Assembly: GCF_000092225.1 (NCBI RefSeq)
Contig: NC_014158.1
Location: 3,472,001 to 3,536,000 of the forward strand
Length of the DNA: 64,000 nucleotides
Source: Tsukamurella paurometabola DSM 20162
GTDB lineage: Bacteria > Actinomycetota > Actinomycetes > Mycobacteriales > Mycobacteriaceae
Direction: 5' to 3'
The notes under the pieces were generated by a model that worked only from the letters and a program-made list of their open reading frames with translations, was not told the origin of the DNA and did not search any database. The position numbers and the translations under genes are program-made. Position 1 is the stretch's first letter, and each line of letters opens with the position of its first letter. Shown here piece by piece: positions 1 through 9,289 of the stretch.

Positions 1-4
1 GTGG

Positions 5-1375
5 CTACAACCGCAGCTCCACATCGGGCAGCTCATCGAAGACGGCGGTCGCGCCGTCGGCATCGCCCACCACCTGCGGTCCGACCAGCGGCAGCTCACC
101 CACGACCTGCTCGCCGTTGTGACCGGTCACCAGATAGTCGGGCACCGAGTGATCGCCGCCCTGCGAGGGCCGCGCACCGGCCGCGGCGCCCATCGGCATC
201 ATTGCGCCGCCCGTACCGCCGCGTGTGACCACATCGCTCGTCGCAACGGTGCGGGCCCCGCCCTCGACCGCCGGGGTGCGTCCGGCCGGGGACTGCGGGG
301 AAGCCGGAGCCAGTGCGGCGTTCACCGCCCCCGCGCCGCCGAGACCGCCCACGCCGCCGCCTCCACCGCCGGCACCGCCAACGCCGGCACTCCCGGACAC
401 ACCCGTCACCGGAAAGTCGCCGCGGGCAGTATCCGTGGAATCGGTTCCGCCGATATCGTTCTCATCGCCGGCCTGGTCCTCGAGCAGGCCGGTGACCGCC
501 TCACCCGCCGAGCTCGCGATTCCGGCCACGGTCTGCACCGCGCCGCTCACCGTGTCGGTCGCCAGTTTGCCCACCGATGACACTGCGCCGGTGGCCGCCG
601 AGACCACAGCGGGTATCACCGCGCTCGCCACCTCCGCGGCCGCCGTCGCCGCCGCGGCGGGTGGTGCGGTGACGGGAACCTTGCGCCCGGCCGCGCCCAC
701 CTGAGTCGAGAGTGCGGACAGTTGCGCCTTCACCCGGGAGACCACGGCGAGCGCATGGTCGGTGTGCTCCTGAGCGGCGGTGACGGCGGCGATCTGGCCC
801 GGCGGCAGCCACAGTGAGGGACCCAGCGCGGAGATCACCGCCATGAACGAATCGATGATGGCTTGCAGTTCCGCCTCCCCCTGGCCGACCACCGCGGCGG
901 CTTCACCGACCGCGGTGGACAGTTCGGCTCCCTGCTCGGCGACCATCCCGGTACCGGCGGCGGCCTGTGTCCCCTTACCCGCGGCGGCGGTCGCGGCGGG
1001 CCCCTGCCAGGCCTGGCTCAGCGCGCTCACGGCCTGCATCCCGGCACTCATCCCCTGCTCCAACGCCTTGGAGGCACCCTCGAGCGCCTTGGACGGATCG
1101 AGTCCCGAGAACTTGCCGGATCCGAACGTGGACAGCAGGTCCGTCATCGGTTTGACGAGACCGGCCACGTCGAATCCTGGAACCTGGGGTGCCTCGGGCA
1201 CGCCCTTCGGCGCGGCGGGCAGCTCCTGCTGCGGTGGGTTCTCGGGCGGTACCGGCACCGGTGGCAACCCGAGCGCGGCGAGGACCTCGTTCACCGGTCG
1301 ATCGAGCATCGCCCGGATCTCAGGATCCAGGGCGACCCCCGGCGCCGTGGGACCGGGCGTCGTGGGCTCCGCCAC
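5..1375 (-). CDS. ESX-associated WxG-containing Pro/Ala/Gly-rich protein
   Basis: 456 residues from a GTG at 1375, two bases after the stop of the PE-like gene; longer in-frame starts would run through that gene. The N-terminal part is proline-rich, a helical region with Trp-Gln-Gly lies near residue 123, an Ala-rich helical segment follows, and a glycine-rich stretch (about residues 330-350) precedes a charged C-terminus. The W-x-G in a helical N-terminal half and the position after a PE-like gene recall PE/PPE pairs, but it is not a canonical PPE protein. I infer a type VII secretion substrate or partner. The exact family is not recognised. Confidence 0.6.
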   Translation of the reverse strand: MAEPTTPGPTAPGVALDPEIRAMLDRPVNEVLAALGLPPVPVPPENPPQQELPAAPKGVPEAPQVPGFDVAGLVKPMTDLLSTFGSGKFSGLDPSKALEGASKALEQGMSAGMQAVSALSQAWQGPAATAAAGKGTQAAAGTGMVAEQGAELSTAVGEAAAVVGQGEAELQAIIDSFMAVISALGPSLWLPPGQIAAVTAAQEHTDHALAVVSRVKAQLSALSTQVGAAGRKVPVTAPPAAAATAAAEVASAVIPAVVSAATGAVSSVGKLATDTVSGAVQTVAGIASSAGEAVTGLLEDQAGDENDIGGTDSTDTARGDFPVTGVSGSAGVGGAGGGGGGVGGLGGAGAVNAALAPASPQSPAGRTPAVEGGARTVATSDVVTRGGTGGAMMPMGAAAGARPSQGGDHSVPDYLVTGHNGEQVVGELPLVGPQVVGDADGATAVFDELPDVELRL

Positions 1376-1377
1376 CG

Positions 1378-1683
1378 CTACACCACAGTGGAGAGCAGTG
1401 TGGCGGCGTTGCCGGCCTCGGTCGCGGTGTAGGCGGCGACGGTGCCGGCGGACGATGCCGCGATGCCGCCGTAGACGGTGGCGAGCTCGGCCACCGAGGT
1501 GGTGTAGCTGGTCTGCGCCGCGGTGAACGCGGCCAGGAAGTCCTGTCCGATCAGCCCCAGCGCGGGATTGAGAGCCGCGACGTTGGCCGCGGCGTTGACC
1601 GAACCCGCCGTAGCGACGGAGATCCCGATACCGGCGTTCGCGGCCCCGAAGGCCGCGATCGCCGAGTTGATGGCCATGAACAT
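1378..1683 (-). CDS. PE-like small type VII secretion substrate
   Basis: 101 residues, almost all Ala/Gly/Ser/Thr/Val helix formers, with no signal peptide. Tyr85-x-x-x-Glu89 fits the YxxxD/E export motif of type VII substrates, and the run YTATEAGNAA is close to the end of mycobacterial PE domains in both sequence and position. A GAGAGG ribosome site lies 7 nt before the ATG at 1683 (an in-frame ATG at 1677 is the alternative). It sits between the YbaB-like genes and the WxG-containing protein, likely in one operon. Family knowledge suggests heterodimer formation with a partner before export. PE identity is inferred from motif and length. Confidence 0.65.
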   Translation of the reverse strand: MFMAINSAIAAFGAANAGIGISVATAGSVNAAANVAALNPALGLIGQDFLAAFTAAQTSYTTSVAELATVYGGIAASSAGTVAAYTATEAGNAATLLSTVV

Positions 1684-1707
1684 GTGCTTGCCTCTCGATT
1701 CGGTCGT

Positions 1708-2043
1708 CTAGAAGTTGGACGCACGGACGGGCGATTCGGATCCCGGTTCGGCGAAATCGGTGTGAAAACGTTCCATCACGGCACCCCGCCGGGCCGCCAC
1801 CTCGCGCGCCGCGACGGCACACGTGTCGACGATCCGGCGGCCGAGTACGGCACCGTCGAGCCGGAGCGCCGCCGGCGTCAGCGTGAGCCCGACCAGGGCG
1901 CACACGCCGTCGAGCTCCACCCGGACCGAGCCGTCAGGGCTGGACACCGTGACCCGGACCTCGTCGAGATCCTCACTGGCCGTGCGCATGACACCCAGCT
2001 GGTGGACGACGCGGGCCTCGATGCGATCCATCTCCGCGCTCAT
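1708..2043 (-). CDS. YbaB/EbfC-like protein of the ESX cluster
   Basis: 111 residues. The pattern V-x-V-x-S-P-D-G-S-V followed by V-x-L-D-G-V and G-L-T-L-x-P-x-A-L is the YbaB/EbfC nucleoid-protein signature, here with a long C-terminal helix. YbaB-type domains also occur in ESX-associated proteins such as EspL. Start chosen at the ATG with GAGGGG just upstream, one base after the previous stop. Role probably regulatory or chaperone-like in the ESX locus; DNA binding is not shown by the sequence alone. Confidence 0.6.
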   Translation of the reverse strand: MSAEMDRIEARVVHQLGVMRTASEDLDEVRVTVSSPDGSVRVELDGVCALVGLTLTPAALRLDGAVLGRRIVDTCAVAAREVAARRGAVMERFHTDFAEPGSESPVRASNF

Positions 2044-2044
2044 C

Positions 2045-2344
2045 TCAGCCCCTCCGCAGCCAGCTGTCGATCCCCTCGTCCACCACGGCCGACGGCGTCC
2101 GGGGCGGCGGCTCGGGTAATCGCAGCGCCCGTAACACCGGCTCCGCGACGCCCGCACGCTCGAGCTCCGCGCGGCGCGCCAGCCCCGCCGAGGTGGCCGC
2201 CTCGGCGCACAGCCGGACGATCGCGTTCGCGAGTTCCTGCGGCTCGCGGCGCAGCTCACCGGGTTCGATGGTGATCTGCAGTGGCGTGCCCTGATCGTTC
2301 GCGCGCACCCGCAGCCCGCCGTTGGTCGACGTGGCGATACTCAT
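2045..2344 (-). CDS. Small YbaB-like protein of the ESX cluster
   Basis: 99 residues with an N-terminal beta-rich half (L-x-V-x-A-N-D-x-G-x-P-L-x-I-x-I), a central helix around residues 38-60 (ELANAIVRLCAEAA) and a proline-rich tail. The arrangement resembles a shortened or divergent YbaB fold and may pair with the following gene, whose start is one base away. AAGGGGG 6 nt before the ATG at 2344 fixes the start. Function unknown. Confidence 0.5.
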   Translation of the reverse strand: MSIATSTNGGLRVRANDQGTPLQITIEPGELRREPQELANAIVRLCAEAATSAGLARRAELERAGVAEPVLRALRLPEPPPRTPSAVVDEGIDSWLRRG

Positions 2345-2387
2345 GAATTCCCCCTTGTCCGTGTCTCCCCCAAGACCCGAAGCGATG

Positions 2388-3626
2388 TCACCGTAACCCC
2401 GATCCGGGGCGCGCGCCGGACGAATCGGGCGAATCGCTCGGATCCGCGCGCACGGACCTGACCGCGCGCTCGCACGGACCGGCCAGTGGCGCGGCCGTGC
2501 GCCCCGCTTCGCACCCCACACTGAGCTGCGCATCGTCGGCGACGACGACGTACCAGTCCACGATCCGGTCGGCGGCGAGCCGCTCGCGATAGCCGATCAC
2601 GTCACGACCGGCGACGGTACCCGCCGGATCCAGATCCGAGATCCGCTGATCGTCACGACGATCGAGTGCGGTGCGCAATTCAGCTGCCACCGTCGCGCGA
2701 TCGGTGGGCGCGCGCAGCCGGGTATGGACCACCGTGACCCGGCGGCCGTCGCCGGCTTCGGCAACGCGGCGCCCGCGCGCGGGTTCGGTGATGGTCCAGC
2801 CGCGGGGCAGGTCGACGACGGTGCCGTCGAAGGCGACCTGCTGGAAGGCCTCCGGCGGGTTCACCGGCCGTTCGGGTGTGCTCGGCGCACCGGTGGGCAG
2901 ACAGGCGACAGCAGCGGCGGCGACACCGACCACACCGGCGACCGCGACGCCGATCCGCAAGGCGCCGCGGTGGTTCCGCTCCGGCTCGCCCGGGTCCGGC
3001 TCGGGCCCGGGCTCCCGTGCCGGCCGGGTGAGGAGCGGCTCCGAGGCGGTAGGGTCGATCCGCACCACCCGCCAAAGACCCGCTGCCGCAAGGGCCTCGC
3101 GCACCACCGCCTCGATATCCGGCGGAGCATCGATGAGGGCCTGATCGACATCGTCGTCGAGCACCGCCCGGGCCGCGGTCGCGGGGTCGGGGTGGGAGGC
3201 CGCGGCGACGGCGCGCCAGTGCCCATCGACGAGGTCGAGGACGTGTGCCTGTGCCACCGGAGCGCGACACTCCACGACGAGGGCGCGGCGGCAGTACAGC
3301 ACGCCTCTGGAACGGACCAGCGCCTCCGCGCGGGCGATGACGGTCGCATCCGCACCGAGCGCCGCGGTCGCCGTCGCCACGATGCCCCGTCGGGGCGCAC
3401 CGAAGACGCTCGGTGCGAGGACCGTCCAGCCCCGCACCGGAGGTCCGCCGGACACCGCTTCGGACAACCATCCGGTCCACCGGCGCACGGACTCGGCGGG
3501 CGCGACGAATTCGGCCACGTCGGCGGGCGCGCTGATCGTGCGCACGGCACCGTCGACCCCGTGGATGTACCAGTCGTCCCCCGCGCAGTCGATGACGATG
3601 CGCTCCGGGTCCCCCAACCCGATCAT
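2388..3626 (-). CDS. Type VII secretion-associated protein, Rv3446c family
   Basis: 412 residues. The N-terminal ~200 residues form an alpha/beta domain, followed by a Pro/Glu-rich linker, one membrane segment (about residues 218-238, ending AAAVACLPTG) and an extracytoplasmic C-terminal domain with two cysteines. This is the layout of the Rv3446c family that accompanies ESX-4 genes. In M. tuberculosis Rv3446c lies beside eccC4 and in the same chromosomal neighbourhood as truA-rplQ-rpoA, which matches this window. The core ESX-4 genes (eccB, eccC, eccD, mycP) are not here and would be expected to the left or elsewhere. Confidence 0.7.
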   Translation of the reverse strand: MIGLGDPERIVIDCAGDDWYIHGVDGAVRTISAPADVAEFVAPAESVRRWTGWLSEAVSGGPPVRGWTVLAPSVFGAPRRGIVATATAALGADATVIARAEALVRSRGVLYCRRALVVECRAPVAQAHVLDLVDGHWRAVAAASHPDPATAARAVLDDDVDQALIDAPPDIEAVVREALAAAGLWRVVRIDPTASEPLLTRPAREPGPEPDPGEPERNHRGALRIGVAVAGVVGVAAAAVACLPTGAPSTPERPVNPPEAFQQVAFDGTVVDLPRGWTITEPARGRRVAEAGDGRRVTVVHTRLRAPTDRATVAAELRTALDRRDDQRISDLDPAGTVAGRDVIGYRERLAADRIVDWYVVVADDAQLSVGCEAGRTAAPLAGPCERAVRSVRADPSDSPDSSGARPGSGLR

Positions 3627-3644
3627 GCGACGGAGGGTAGCGCG

Positions 3645-4295
3645 CTATCGGTCGGCGGGGGCGGTTTCCGCGACTTCCCGTGCCGCTTCCTCGCGGCGGC
3701 GGGCCCGGCGGCGGGTGATCACGGTGATCGCGATCGGCACGATGATGGTGATCGCGGAGCCGATGAACAGCACTTCGAGGTTGTCGCGCAACAGCGGGAT
3801 ACCGCCCAGGAAATAGCCCAGGAGCACGATCCCGTCGCACCACAGCAGCGAGCCGAGCACCGAGAACAGGGTGAACTTGCGGTGGTCCATCTTCGAGAAC
3901 CCGGCCAGCACCGGCACCAGGGTGCGCACGATGCCGATGAACCGGGCGAACAGCACCGTGAACGGCCCGTACTTGTCGAAGAACTCGTACGTCTTATCGA
4001 CGGGTCCCTGGCCGATGAAGTTCATCACCCGGCCGCGCATCACCTTCGGCCCCGCATATCGGCCGATCGCGTATCCGCATTGGTCGCCGACGATCGCGGC
4101 GAGCGGCAGGAACACCAGCAGTTGCCACAGCTGAGCGAAGGGCTGCGGCTGCGCGGCGAAGATGCCCGCGGTGAACAGGATCGAGTCGCCCGGGAAGATG
4201 AAGCCCACCAACAGACCGGTCTCGACGAAGATCAGCACGATCAAGCCGATCAGGCCCGCGGACCCGAGGAAGCCGGTGACATCGAAGGGGTTCAC
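3645..4295 (-). CDS. DedA family membrane protein
   Basis: 216 residues from a GTG at 4295. Typical DedA features: the motif E-T-G-L-L-V-G-F-I-F-P-G-D-S near the N-terminus, G-x-x-x-G-Y-x-I-G-R-x-x-G, and F-x-R-F-x-x-x-x-R-T-x-x-P-x-x-A-G in the middle, with at least four hydrophobic segments and a basic cytoplasmic tail. DedA/DTT proteins act in membrane lipid (undecaprenyl-phosphate or phospholipid) translocation and envelope homeostasis. It stands between truA and the ESX-associated genes, all on the same strand. Confidence 0.85.
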   Translation of the reverse strand: MNPFDVTGFLGSAGLIGLIVLIFVETGLLVGFIFPGDSILFTAGIFAAQPQPFAQLWQLLVFLPLAAIVGDQCGYAIGRYAGPKVMRGRVMNFIGQGPVDKTYEFFDKYGPFTVLFARFIGIVRTLVPVLAGFSKMDHRKFTLFSVLGSLLWCDGIVLLGYFLGGIPLLRDNLEVLFIGSAITIIVPIAITVITRRRARRREEAAREVAETAPADR

Positions 4296-4414
4296 GCCAT
4301 CCGAGTATCCAGGGCACGTGCGACCGCACCGTGAACTCAAGGCAAACGTCTGTCCGGACGTCCCAGCGCGCGCCTGGCGTCCTCGTCGCCCGCACCCCCG
4401 ACGACTTCCGCGGT

Positions 4415-5236
4415 CTAATCTCCGCAGCAGCCGCCCGCGGCGCCGTCGACCTCGCGTTTCTCGCGGGTGATCCGATTCCGCTCGGCGAGTTCATCGTCGG
4501 CGGGGTAGTCGACCCGGACCAAGGTGAGCCCGCACGCCGCGGCCACGTTGATCGCGCTGGAACGCTCGCGCTCGTCGAGCAGCCCCGCCACCCATTCCAC
4601 GGAACGTCGCCCCTCCCCCACGGCCGCGACGGCGCCCACCAGGGACCGCACCATCGACCAGCAGAAGGCATCGGCCGAGACCTCGGCGGTGCACACCCCG
4701 TCGGCGTCCCGGCGCCAGGCGAAGCGCTGTAGCTCCCGCACCGTGGTCGCACCCTCCCGGCGCCGGCAGAACGCGGCGAAATCGTGCAGGCCCAGCAGGG
4801 CATCGCTCGCCGCCTGCATCCGCTCCACGTCGACCGGCCGCCGCCACGGCGCGGTGTCCCGGGCACGCAACGGATTCGCGCCGTACGGAGCGTCGGTGAG
4901 CCGGTACTCGTAGTGCCGGCGCAGCGCCGAGAAGCGCGCATCGAACTCGGCGGGTGCCTCGGCGATCGCGGTGACCCGCACATCCTGCGGCAGCATCCGC
5001 GCGAGCCGGCGCACCAGGCCCTCGGGCAGGGCCAGATCGGTGTCGACATGCGCGACCTGCCCGGTGGCGTGCACGCCCGCATCGGTCCGGCCGGCCACGG
5101 TGAGCTGCACGGGTGTGCGCAGAACGGTGCCGATGGCCTCCTCCACCACACCGCACACGGTGCGCCGCTCCGGCTGGCGGGCCCAACCACTGAAGTCAGT
5201 TCCGTCGTAGGCGATGTCGAGGCGATAGCGAGTCAT
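4415..5236 (-). CDS. truA: tRNA pseudouridine(38-40) synthase TruA
   Basis: 273 residues, the usual TruA length. R-L-x-I-A-Y-D-G-T-x-F-S-G-W starts the protein, and the catalytic aspartate is Asp52 in G-R-T-D-A-G-V-H. It converts uridines 38-40 of the tRNA anticodon stem to pseudouridine. Position right after rplQ is the conserved actinobacterial arrangement, but a strong hairpin (5415-5452) separates the two, so truA may have its own promoter; TAGAGT lies 11 nt before the ATG at 5236. An upstream extension in frame is ignored because it lacks TruA similarity. Confidence 0.95.
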   Translation of the reverse strand: MTRYRLDIAYDGTDFSGWARQPERRTVCGVVEEAIGTVLRTPVQLTVAGRTDAGVHATGQVAHVDTDLALPEGLVRRLARMLPQDVRVTAIAEAPAEFDARFSALRRHYEYRLTDAPYGANPLRARDTAPWRRPVDVERMQAASDALLGLHDFAAFCRRREGATTVRELQRFAWRRDADGVCTAEVSADAFCWSMVRSLVGAVAAVGEGRRSVEWVAGLLDERERSSAINVAAACGLTLVRVDYPADDELAERNRITREKREVDGAAGGCCGD

Positions 5237-5414
5237 GTCGCGGTCAGACTCTACCGGTGGCGAGTCACGCTCATCGCCGGTGCGGGCCACGATCGACGCC
5301 GTCGTCGCGGCGACGCGCACCTGACCCGCACGTACGTAGCACCGGATGCAGCGGAAGTCCCAGGTCGCGCTATGGGCTAACGCTGTTGAGTCGGGAAGGG
5401 CGGGGTGAGAGACG

Positions 5415-5452
5415 ACGAAACCCGCCACACCTGGCGGTGCGGCGGGTTTCGT
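5415..5452 (-). terminator. Hairpin terminator after rplQ
   Basis: Perfect 12-bp stem: ACGAAACCCGCC at 5415-5426 pairs with GGCGGGTTTCGT at 5441-5452. It starts 10 nt after the rplQ stop codon. No U-tract follows, as is common in actinobacteria. It probably ends the alpha-operon transcript. Confidence 0.75.
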
Positions 5453-5461
5453 TGTGGTGCT

Positions 5462-6163
5462 TTACTCCGAGTCGGTCTGCTGCGACTTGGGCAGCGAGTA
5501 ACCGGCGGCCTCGGCGGCGGCGTCGTCGGCGAACCAGATCTCGGCGACCGTCGAGTCGAAGAACCGGGTACCCGGCTTGTGGTACAGCTTCGAATCGGCG
5601 TTGCCCTTGATCGGGAAGCCTTCGGGAGCCTCGTTCGGATCCTCCAGCGGCGCATGCGCACCGGCCGGCAGATCCGAAGCCTCGGAAGCGTCAGCCTCCG
5701 AGCCCTTCGCGGACTCCGTGATCTCCTCCGCCTCGACGGCGGCGGACTTGGCGGCTGCCTGCGAGGCGGCGACGCGGGTGGCACGCGACGCCTCGGTGGC
5801 GGCGAGCTGCTCGGTCACGATCTCGATGACGGCCATGGGGGCGTTGTCGCCCTTGCGGTTCTCGGTCTTGATGATCCGGGTGTAGCCGCCCTGACGGTCG
5901 GCGACGGCCGGAGCGATCTCCGCGAACAGCACGTGCACGACGTCCTTGTTGCGGATCTCCTTCATGACCTCGCGGCGGTTGGCCAGCTTGCCGTGCTTGG
6001 CATGGCTGATCAGCTTCTCCGCGTAGGGACGCAGGCGCTTGGCGCGGGACTCGGTGGTCTCGATGCGGCCGTGCTCGAAGAGCGCGGTCGCGAGGTTCGC
6101 CAGAATGTGCTTCTGGTGCGAGGCCGAGCCGCCCATGCGGGCGCCCTTAGTGGGCCTAGGCAT
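5462..6163 (-). CDS. rplQ: 50S ribosomal protein L17
   Basis: 233 residues. The N-terminal ~120 residues are canonical L17 ([18 protein letters not shown] start and the central RIETTxxRAKRLRPxAEKLI block). The remaining ~110 residues are an acidic, Ala/Glu-rich tail that makes it clearly longer than the ~120 residues of E. coli L17; long tails are common in mycolata. L17 sits near the exit tunnel of the 50S subunit. Last gene of the alpha operon, 35 bases after rpoA. Confidence 0.95.
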   Translation of the reverse strand: MPRPTKGARMGGSASHQKHILANLATALFEHGRIETTESRAKRLRPYAEKLISHAKHGKLANRREVMKEIRNKDVVHVLFAEIAPAVADRQGGYTRIIKTENRKGDNAPMAVIEIVTEQLAATEASRATRVAASQAAAKSAAVEAEEITESAKGSEADASEASDLPAGAHAPLEDPNEAPEGFPIKGNADSKLYHKPGTRFFDSTVAEIWFADDAAAEAAGYSLPKSQQTDSE

Positions 6164-6198
6164 TGTTTCTCCTGTGGGGTGTTGACGAGCTTGTCAGC

Positions 6199-7257
6199 TC
6201 AGAGCTGCTCGGTCTCGGCGTAGTCCTGATCGCCATCGGCGTCGCCCGAGAACGACGGCTCGTCGCTCCAGGTACCGGTGGCCGGGTCGTACCCGTCGAC
6301 CTGCGACGGATCGAACGACGCGGGGCTGTCCTTGAGGGCCAGACCCAGCGCGTGCAGCTTGACCTTGACCTCGTCGATCGACTTCTGACCGAAGTTGCGG
6401 ATGTCGAGAAGGTCGGACTCGGTGCGGGCCACCAGCTCGCCCACGGTGTGCACACCCTCGCGCTTGAGGCAGTTGTACGAACGCACCGTGAGGTCGAGGT
6501 CCTCGATCGGCAGCGAGAACGCCGCGATGTGGTCGGCCTCGGCCGGCGACGGTCCGATCTCGATGCCCTCGGCCTCGACGTTCAGCTCGCGAGCGAGGCC
6601 GAACAGCTCCACCAGGGTCTTACCGGCCGAAGCCAGCGCGTCCCGCGCGGTCATCGAGTTCTTGGTCTCGACGTCGAGGATCAGGCGATCGAAGTCGGTG
6701 CGCTGCTCGACACGGGTGGCCTCCACCTTGTAGGTCACCTTGAGCACGGGCGAGTAGATCGAGTCGACCGGGATACGGCCGATCTCGGCGCCCGACGCCT
6801 TGTTCTGCACGGCCGGCACGTAGCCGCGGCCCCGCTCGACGACGAGCTCGATCTCGAGCTTGCCCTTGTCGTTCAAGGTGGCGATGTGCAGATCGGGGTT
6901 GTGCACGGTGACCGACGCCGGGGGAACGATGTCGCCCGCGGTGACGGCGCCCGGACCCTGCTTGCGCACGTACATGGTGACCGGCTCGTCATCCTCCGAC
7001 GAGACGACCAGGCCCTTGAGGTTCAGGATGATGTCGGTGACATCCTCCTTCACGCCCGGAACCGTGGTGAACTCGTGCAGCACGCCGTCGATGCGGATGC
7101 TGGTCACGGCTGCGCCCGGGATGGACGACAGCAGCGTACGGCGGAGCGAGTTGCCCAGCGTGTAGCCGAAGCCCGGCTCCAGCGGCTCGATGACGAACTT
7201 CGAGCGCGCGTCGGAGATGACCTCTTCGCTGAGCGTGGGTCGCTGCGAGATGAGCAT
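6199..7257 (-). CDS. rpoA: RNA polymerase alpha subunit
   Basis: 352 residues. The N-terminal dimerisation domain carries F[23 protein letters not shown]. A linker leads to the C-terminal domain (from about residue 255) with two helix-hairpin-helix-like repeats and the [10 protein letters not shown] block that binds UP elements and activators. An acidic tail ends the protein. Essential RNA polymerase subunit; conserved place between rpsD and rplQ. Confidence 0.98.
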   Translation of the reverse strand: MLISQRPTLSEEVISDARSKFVIEPLEPGFGYTLGNSLRRTLLSSIPGAAVTSIRIDGVLHEFTTVPGVKEDVTDIILNLKGLVVSSEDDEPVTMYVRKQGPGAVTAGDIVPPASVTVHNPDLHIATLNDKGKLEIELVVERGRGYVPAVQNKASGAEIGRIPVDSIYSPVLKVTYKVEATRVEQRTDFDRLILDVETKNSMTARDALASAGKTLVELFGLARELNVEAEGIEIGPSPAEADHIAAFSLPIEDLDLTVRSYNCLKREGVHTVGELVARTESDLLDIRNFGQKSIDEVKVKLHALGLALKDSPASFDPSQVDGYDPATGTWSDEPSFSGDADGDQDYAETEQL

Positions 7258-7340
7258 TGAGTTTCCTTCTCTCTGGGCGTCCGCTATTTGACGCCCGTTG
7301 ATGGCCTCCGGCGGCGAATCCGCCGACAGGCCTGCACTAC

Positions 7341-7946
7341 TTACTTCGAGTAGTACTCGACGATGAGCTGCTCCTGGAACGGAACGTCGATCTGCTCACG
7401 CTCGGGCACGCGGTGCACGAGGATGCGCAGGGTCGACGGAACCACCTGGAGCCACGCCGCCGGGGTCCGCTCGCCGACGGTCTCCCGGGCGATCTGGAAC
7501 GGCGTGGTGCCGAGCGACTTCGGACGGACGTCGATGATGTCGTACTGCGAGACGCGGTACGAGGGAACATCCACGCGGACGCCGTTCACCGTGAAGTGAC
7601 CGTGGGTCACCAACTGGCGGGCCTGACGACGGGTACGGGCCAGGCCGGCGCGGTACACGACGTTGTCGAGGCGGGTCTCGAGGATCTGCAGCAGAGCATC
7701 GCCGGTCTTACCCGAGGCGGTCTTGGCCTCCTGGTAGTAGCGGGAGAACTGCTTCTCCATCACGCCGTACAGGAAGCGGGCCTTCTGCTTCTCCTTGAGC
7801 TGCAGCAAGTACTCGCTCTCCTTGACCCGGGCGCGGCCGTGCTGGCCGGGCGGGTAAGGACGACGCTCGAAGGCCTCCGAGCCGCCGACGAGGTCGACGC
7901 CCAGACGACGGGACTTACGGGTGACAGGGCCGGTATAACGAGCCAT
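7341..7946 (-). CDS. rpsD: 30S ribosomal protein S4
   Basis: 201 residues, the standard length. Begins [14 protein letters not shown] and contains the S4 RNA-binding domain (R-x-D-N-V-V-Y-R-x-G-x-A-x-T-R-x-Q-A-R-Q-L-V). It nucleates assembly of the 16S 5' domain. It is the zinc-free type, with no N-terminal Cys cluster. Second-last ribosomal gene before rpoA, 83 bases upstream of it. Confidence 0.97.
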   Translation of the reverse strand: MARYTGPVTRKSRRLGVDLVGGSEAFERRPYPPGQHGRARVKESEYLLQLKEKQKARFLYGVMEKQFSRYYQEAKTASGKTGDALLQILETRLDNVVYRAGLARTRRQARQLVTHGHFTVNGVRVDVPSYRVSQYDIIDVRPKSLGTTPFQIARETVGERTPAAWLQVVPSTLRILVHRVPEREQIDVPFQEQLIVEYYSK

Positions 7947-7967
7947 GGTTTCTCTCTCCTACCTTCC

Positions 7968-8381
7968 CTAGACCCGGCGCCGCTTGGGCGGACGGCAACC
8001 GTTGTGCGGCTGCGGGGTCACATCGGAAATCGTGCCCACCTCGAGGCCTGCGGCCTGCAGCGAGCGGATGGCGGTCTCGCGACCCGAACCCGGGCCCTTG
8101 ACGAAGACGTCGACCTTCTTGACGCCGTTCTCCTGCGCCTTGCGGGCGGCGTTCTCGGCAGCGAGCTGCGCGGCGAACGGGGTGCTCTTACGCGAGCCCT
8201 TGAAGCCGACGTGGCCCGACGACGCCCACGAGATGACGTTGCCGGCGGGATCGGTGATCGAGACGATCGTGTTGTTGAACGTGCTCTTGATGTGGGCGTG
8301 GCCGTGCGGGACGTTCTTCTTTTCCCGGCGACGCGAAGCGCCCTTCTTGGCGCCGGAAGCGGCGCGCGACTTGGGAGGCAT
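7968..8381 (-). CDS. rpsK: 30S ribosomal protein S11
   Basis: 137 residues. Contains the S11 core H-I[13 protein letters not shown] and the C-terminal [13 protein letters not shown], preceded by a basic actinobacterial N-terminal extension. Platform protein of the 30S subunit. Its ATG shares one base with the rpsM stop (TAATG), indicating translational coupling. Confidence 0.97.
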   Translation of the reverse strand: MPPKSRAASGAKKGASRRREKKNVPHGHAHIKSTFNNTIVSITDPAGNVISWASSGHVGFKGSRKSTPFAAQLAAENAARKAQENGVKKVDVFVKGPGSGRETAIRSLQAAGLEVGTISDVTPQPHNGCRPPKRRRV

Positions 8382-8752
8382 TACTTCTTCTTTCCGGCGA
8401 TGGTCTTCTTCGGACCCTTACGGGTGCGAGCGTTGGTCTTGGTGCGCTGGCCACGCACGGGCAGGCCACGACGGTGGCGGATGCCCTGGTAGCACTGGAT
8501 CTCGATCTTGCGACGGATGTCGGCCTGCACCTCACGGCGCAGGTCACCCTCGACCTTGTAGTCCGTGCCCTCGATGAAGTCACGGAGCTTGGTGAGGTCC
8601 TCGTCGCTGAGGTCCTTGCTGCGCAGATCCGGGCTCACGCCGGTAGCGGTCAGAATCTCAGTCGCGCGGGTACGGCCGATGCCGTAGATGTAGGTCAGTG
8701 CGATCTCCATGCGCTTCTCGCGCGGGAGATCGACACCCATGAGACGTGCCAT
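8381..8752 (-). CDS. rpsM: 30S ribosomal protein S13
   Basis: 123 residues. Starts [10 protein letters not shown] and ends with the conserved [21 protein letters not shown] tail that reaches toward the P-site tRNA. Forms the inter-subunit bridge on the 30S head. It follows rpmJ after an unusually long 188-base gap. Confidence 0.97.
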   Translation of the reverse strand: MARLMGVDLPREKRMEIALTYIYGIGRTRATEILTATGVSPDLRSKDLSDEDLTKLRDFIEGTDYKVEGDLRREVQADIRRKIEIQCYQGIRHRRGLPVRGQRTKTNARTRKGPKKTIAGKKK

Positions 8753-8940
8753 TGTTGGCGTTTCCTTCTTCTTCGTCGGAGGTCTGCTCCCCGTCCGTCC
8801 TCGGTGGTTCCGGCGCTTTCACGCCGGCCGAGGCCCCGGCCTCCGCGCCGGGGGTCCTACAGGGGCTCGTCTGCCCCCGCTGGTGCGGAGAGTTCATCAA
8901 AACTGCAGTTCAAGCGGCGAACCGCTCAAAGCGCGGGTGA

Positions 8941-9054
8941 TCAGCCCTGACGCTGCTTGTGGCGCAGGTTGTCGCAAATCACCATGACCCGACCGTTGCG
9001 GCGGATCACCTTGCACTTCTCGCAGATCGGCTTGACGCTGGGGTTGACCTTCAC
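8941..9054 (-). CDS. rpmJ: 50S ribosomal protein L36
   Basis: 37 residues from a GTG at 9054. Reads as M-K-V-x-P-S-V-K-x-I-C-x-x-C-K-V-I-R-R-x-G-x-V-M-V-I-C-x-x-x-x-H-K-Q-R-Q-G, with the complete C-C-C-H zinc-binding set, so it is the zinc-ribbon form of L36. First gene of the alpha operon here. infA, its usual immediate neighbour, has been moved 1 kb away by an inserted protease gene on the other strand. Confidence 0.95.
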   Translation of the reverse strand: MKVNPSVKPICEKCKVIRRNGRVMVICDNLRHKQRQG

Positions 9055-9155
9055 GTCAGTCCTATCCCTTGTGTTCAGTGTTTTTCGGCGCCGCACCGGG
9101 AGCCCGGCACAGCGTCACGGCGCACGCGAAGACCCGCGCACGCACGCGATGATCC

Positions 9156-9184
9156 AGTGTACGCGCCGAAGCCCGCGCGCCCAA
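9156..9184 (-). promoter_or_regulatory. Candidate promoter of the rpmJ-rplQ operon
   Basis: On the minus strand: -35 TTGGGC (9179-9184), 17-base spacer, -10 TACACT (9156-9161), about 100 nt before rpmJ. The -35 lies in GCGGATTTG (9182-9190), an element shared with the rpsJ and rplN promoters of this window. Confidence 0.55.
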
Positions 9185-9207
9185 ATCCGCGGAGGTGGGC
9201 ATCGTGC

Positions 9208-9213
9208 TACCGT
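9208..9213 (+). promoter_or_regulatory. Candidate -10 box of secreted protease 1
   Basis: TACCGT in the context GCTACCGT, about 75 nt before the start at 9290. The second secreted protease gene has the same octamer upstream (TACCGT at 52561-52566). No convincing -35 seen. Confidence 0.35.
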
Positions 9214-9289
9214 CTGGATCGTCATCGCTCAGCGGGAGATCTGCGTCCCGTCGCACTGGACTGACGCCCCGAAGACGTAAAGGACCAGC

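Noticed and set aside
2724-4334. 536-codon plus-strand open frame
   Set aside because: Antisense to the Rv3446c-family and DedA genes; no ribosome site and repetitive charged sequence.
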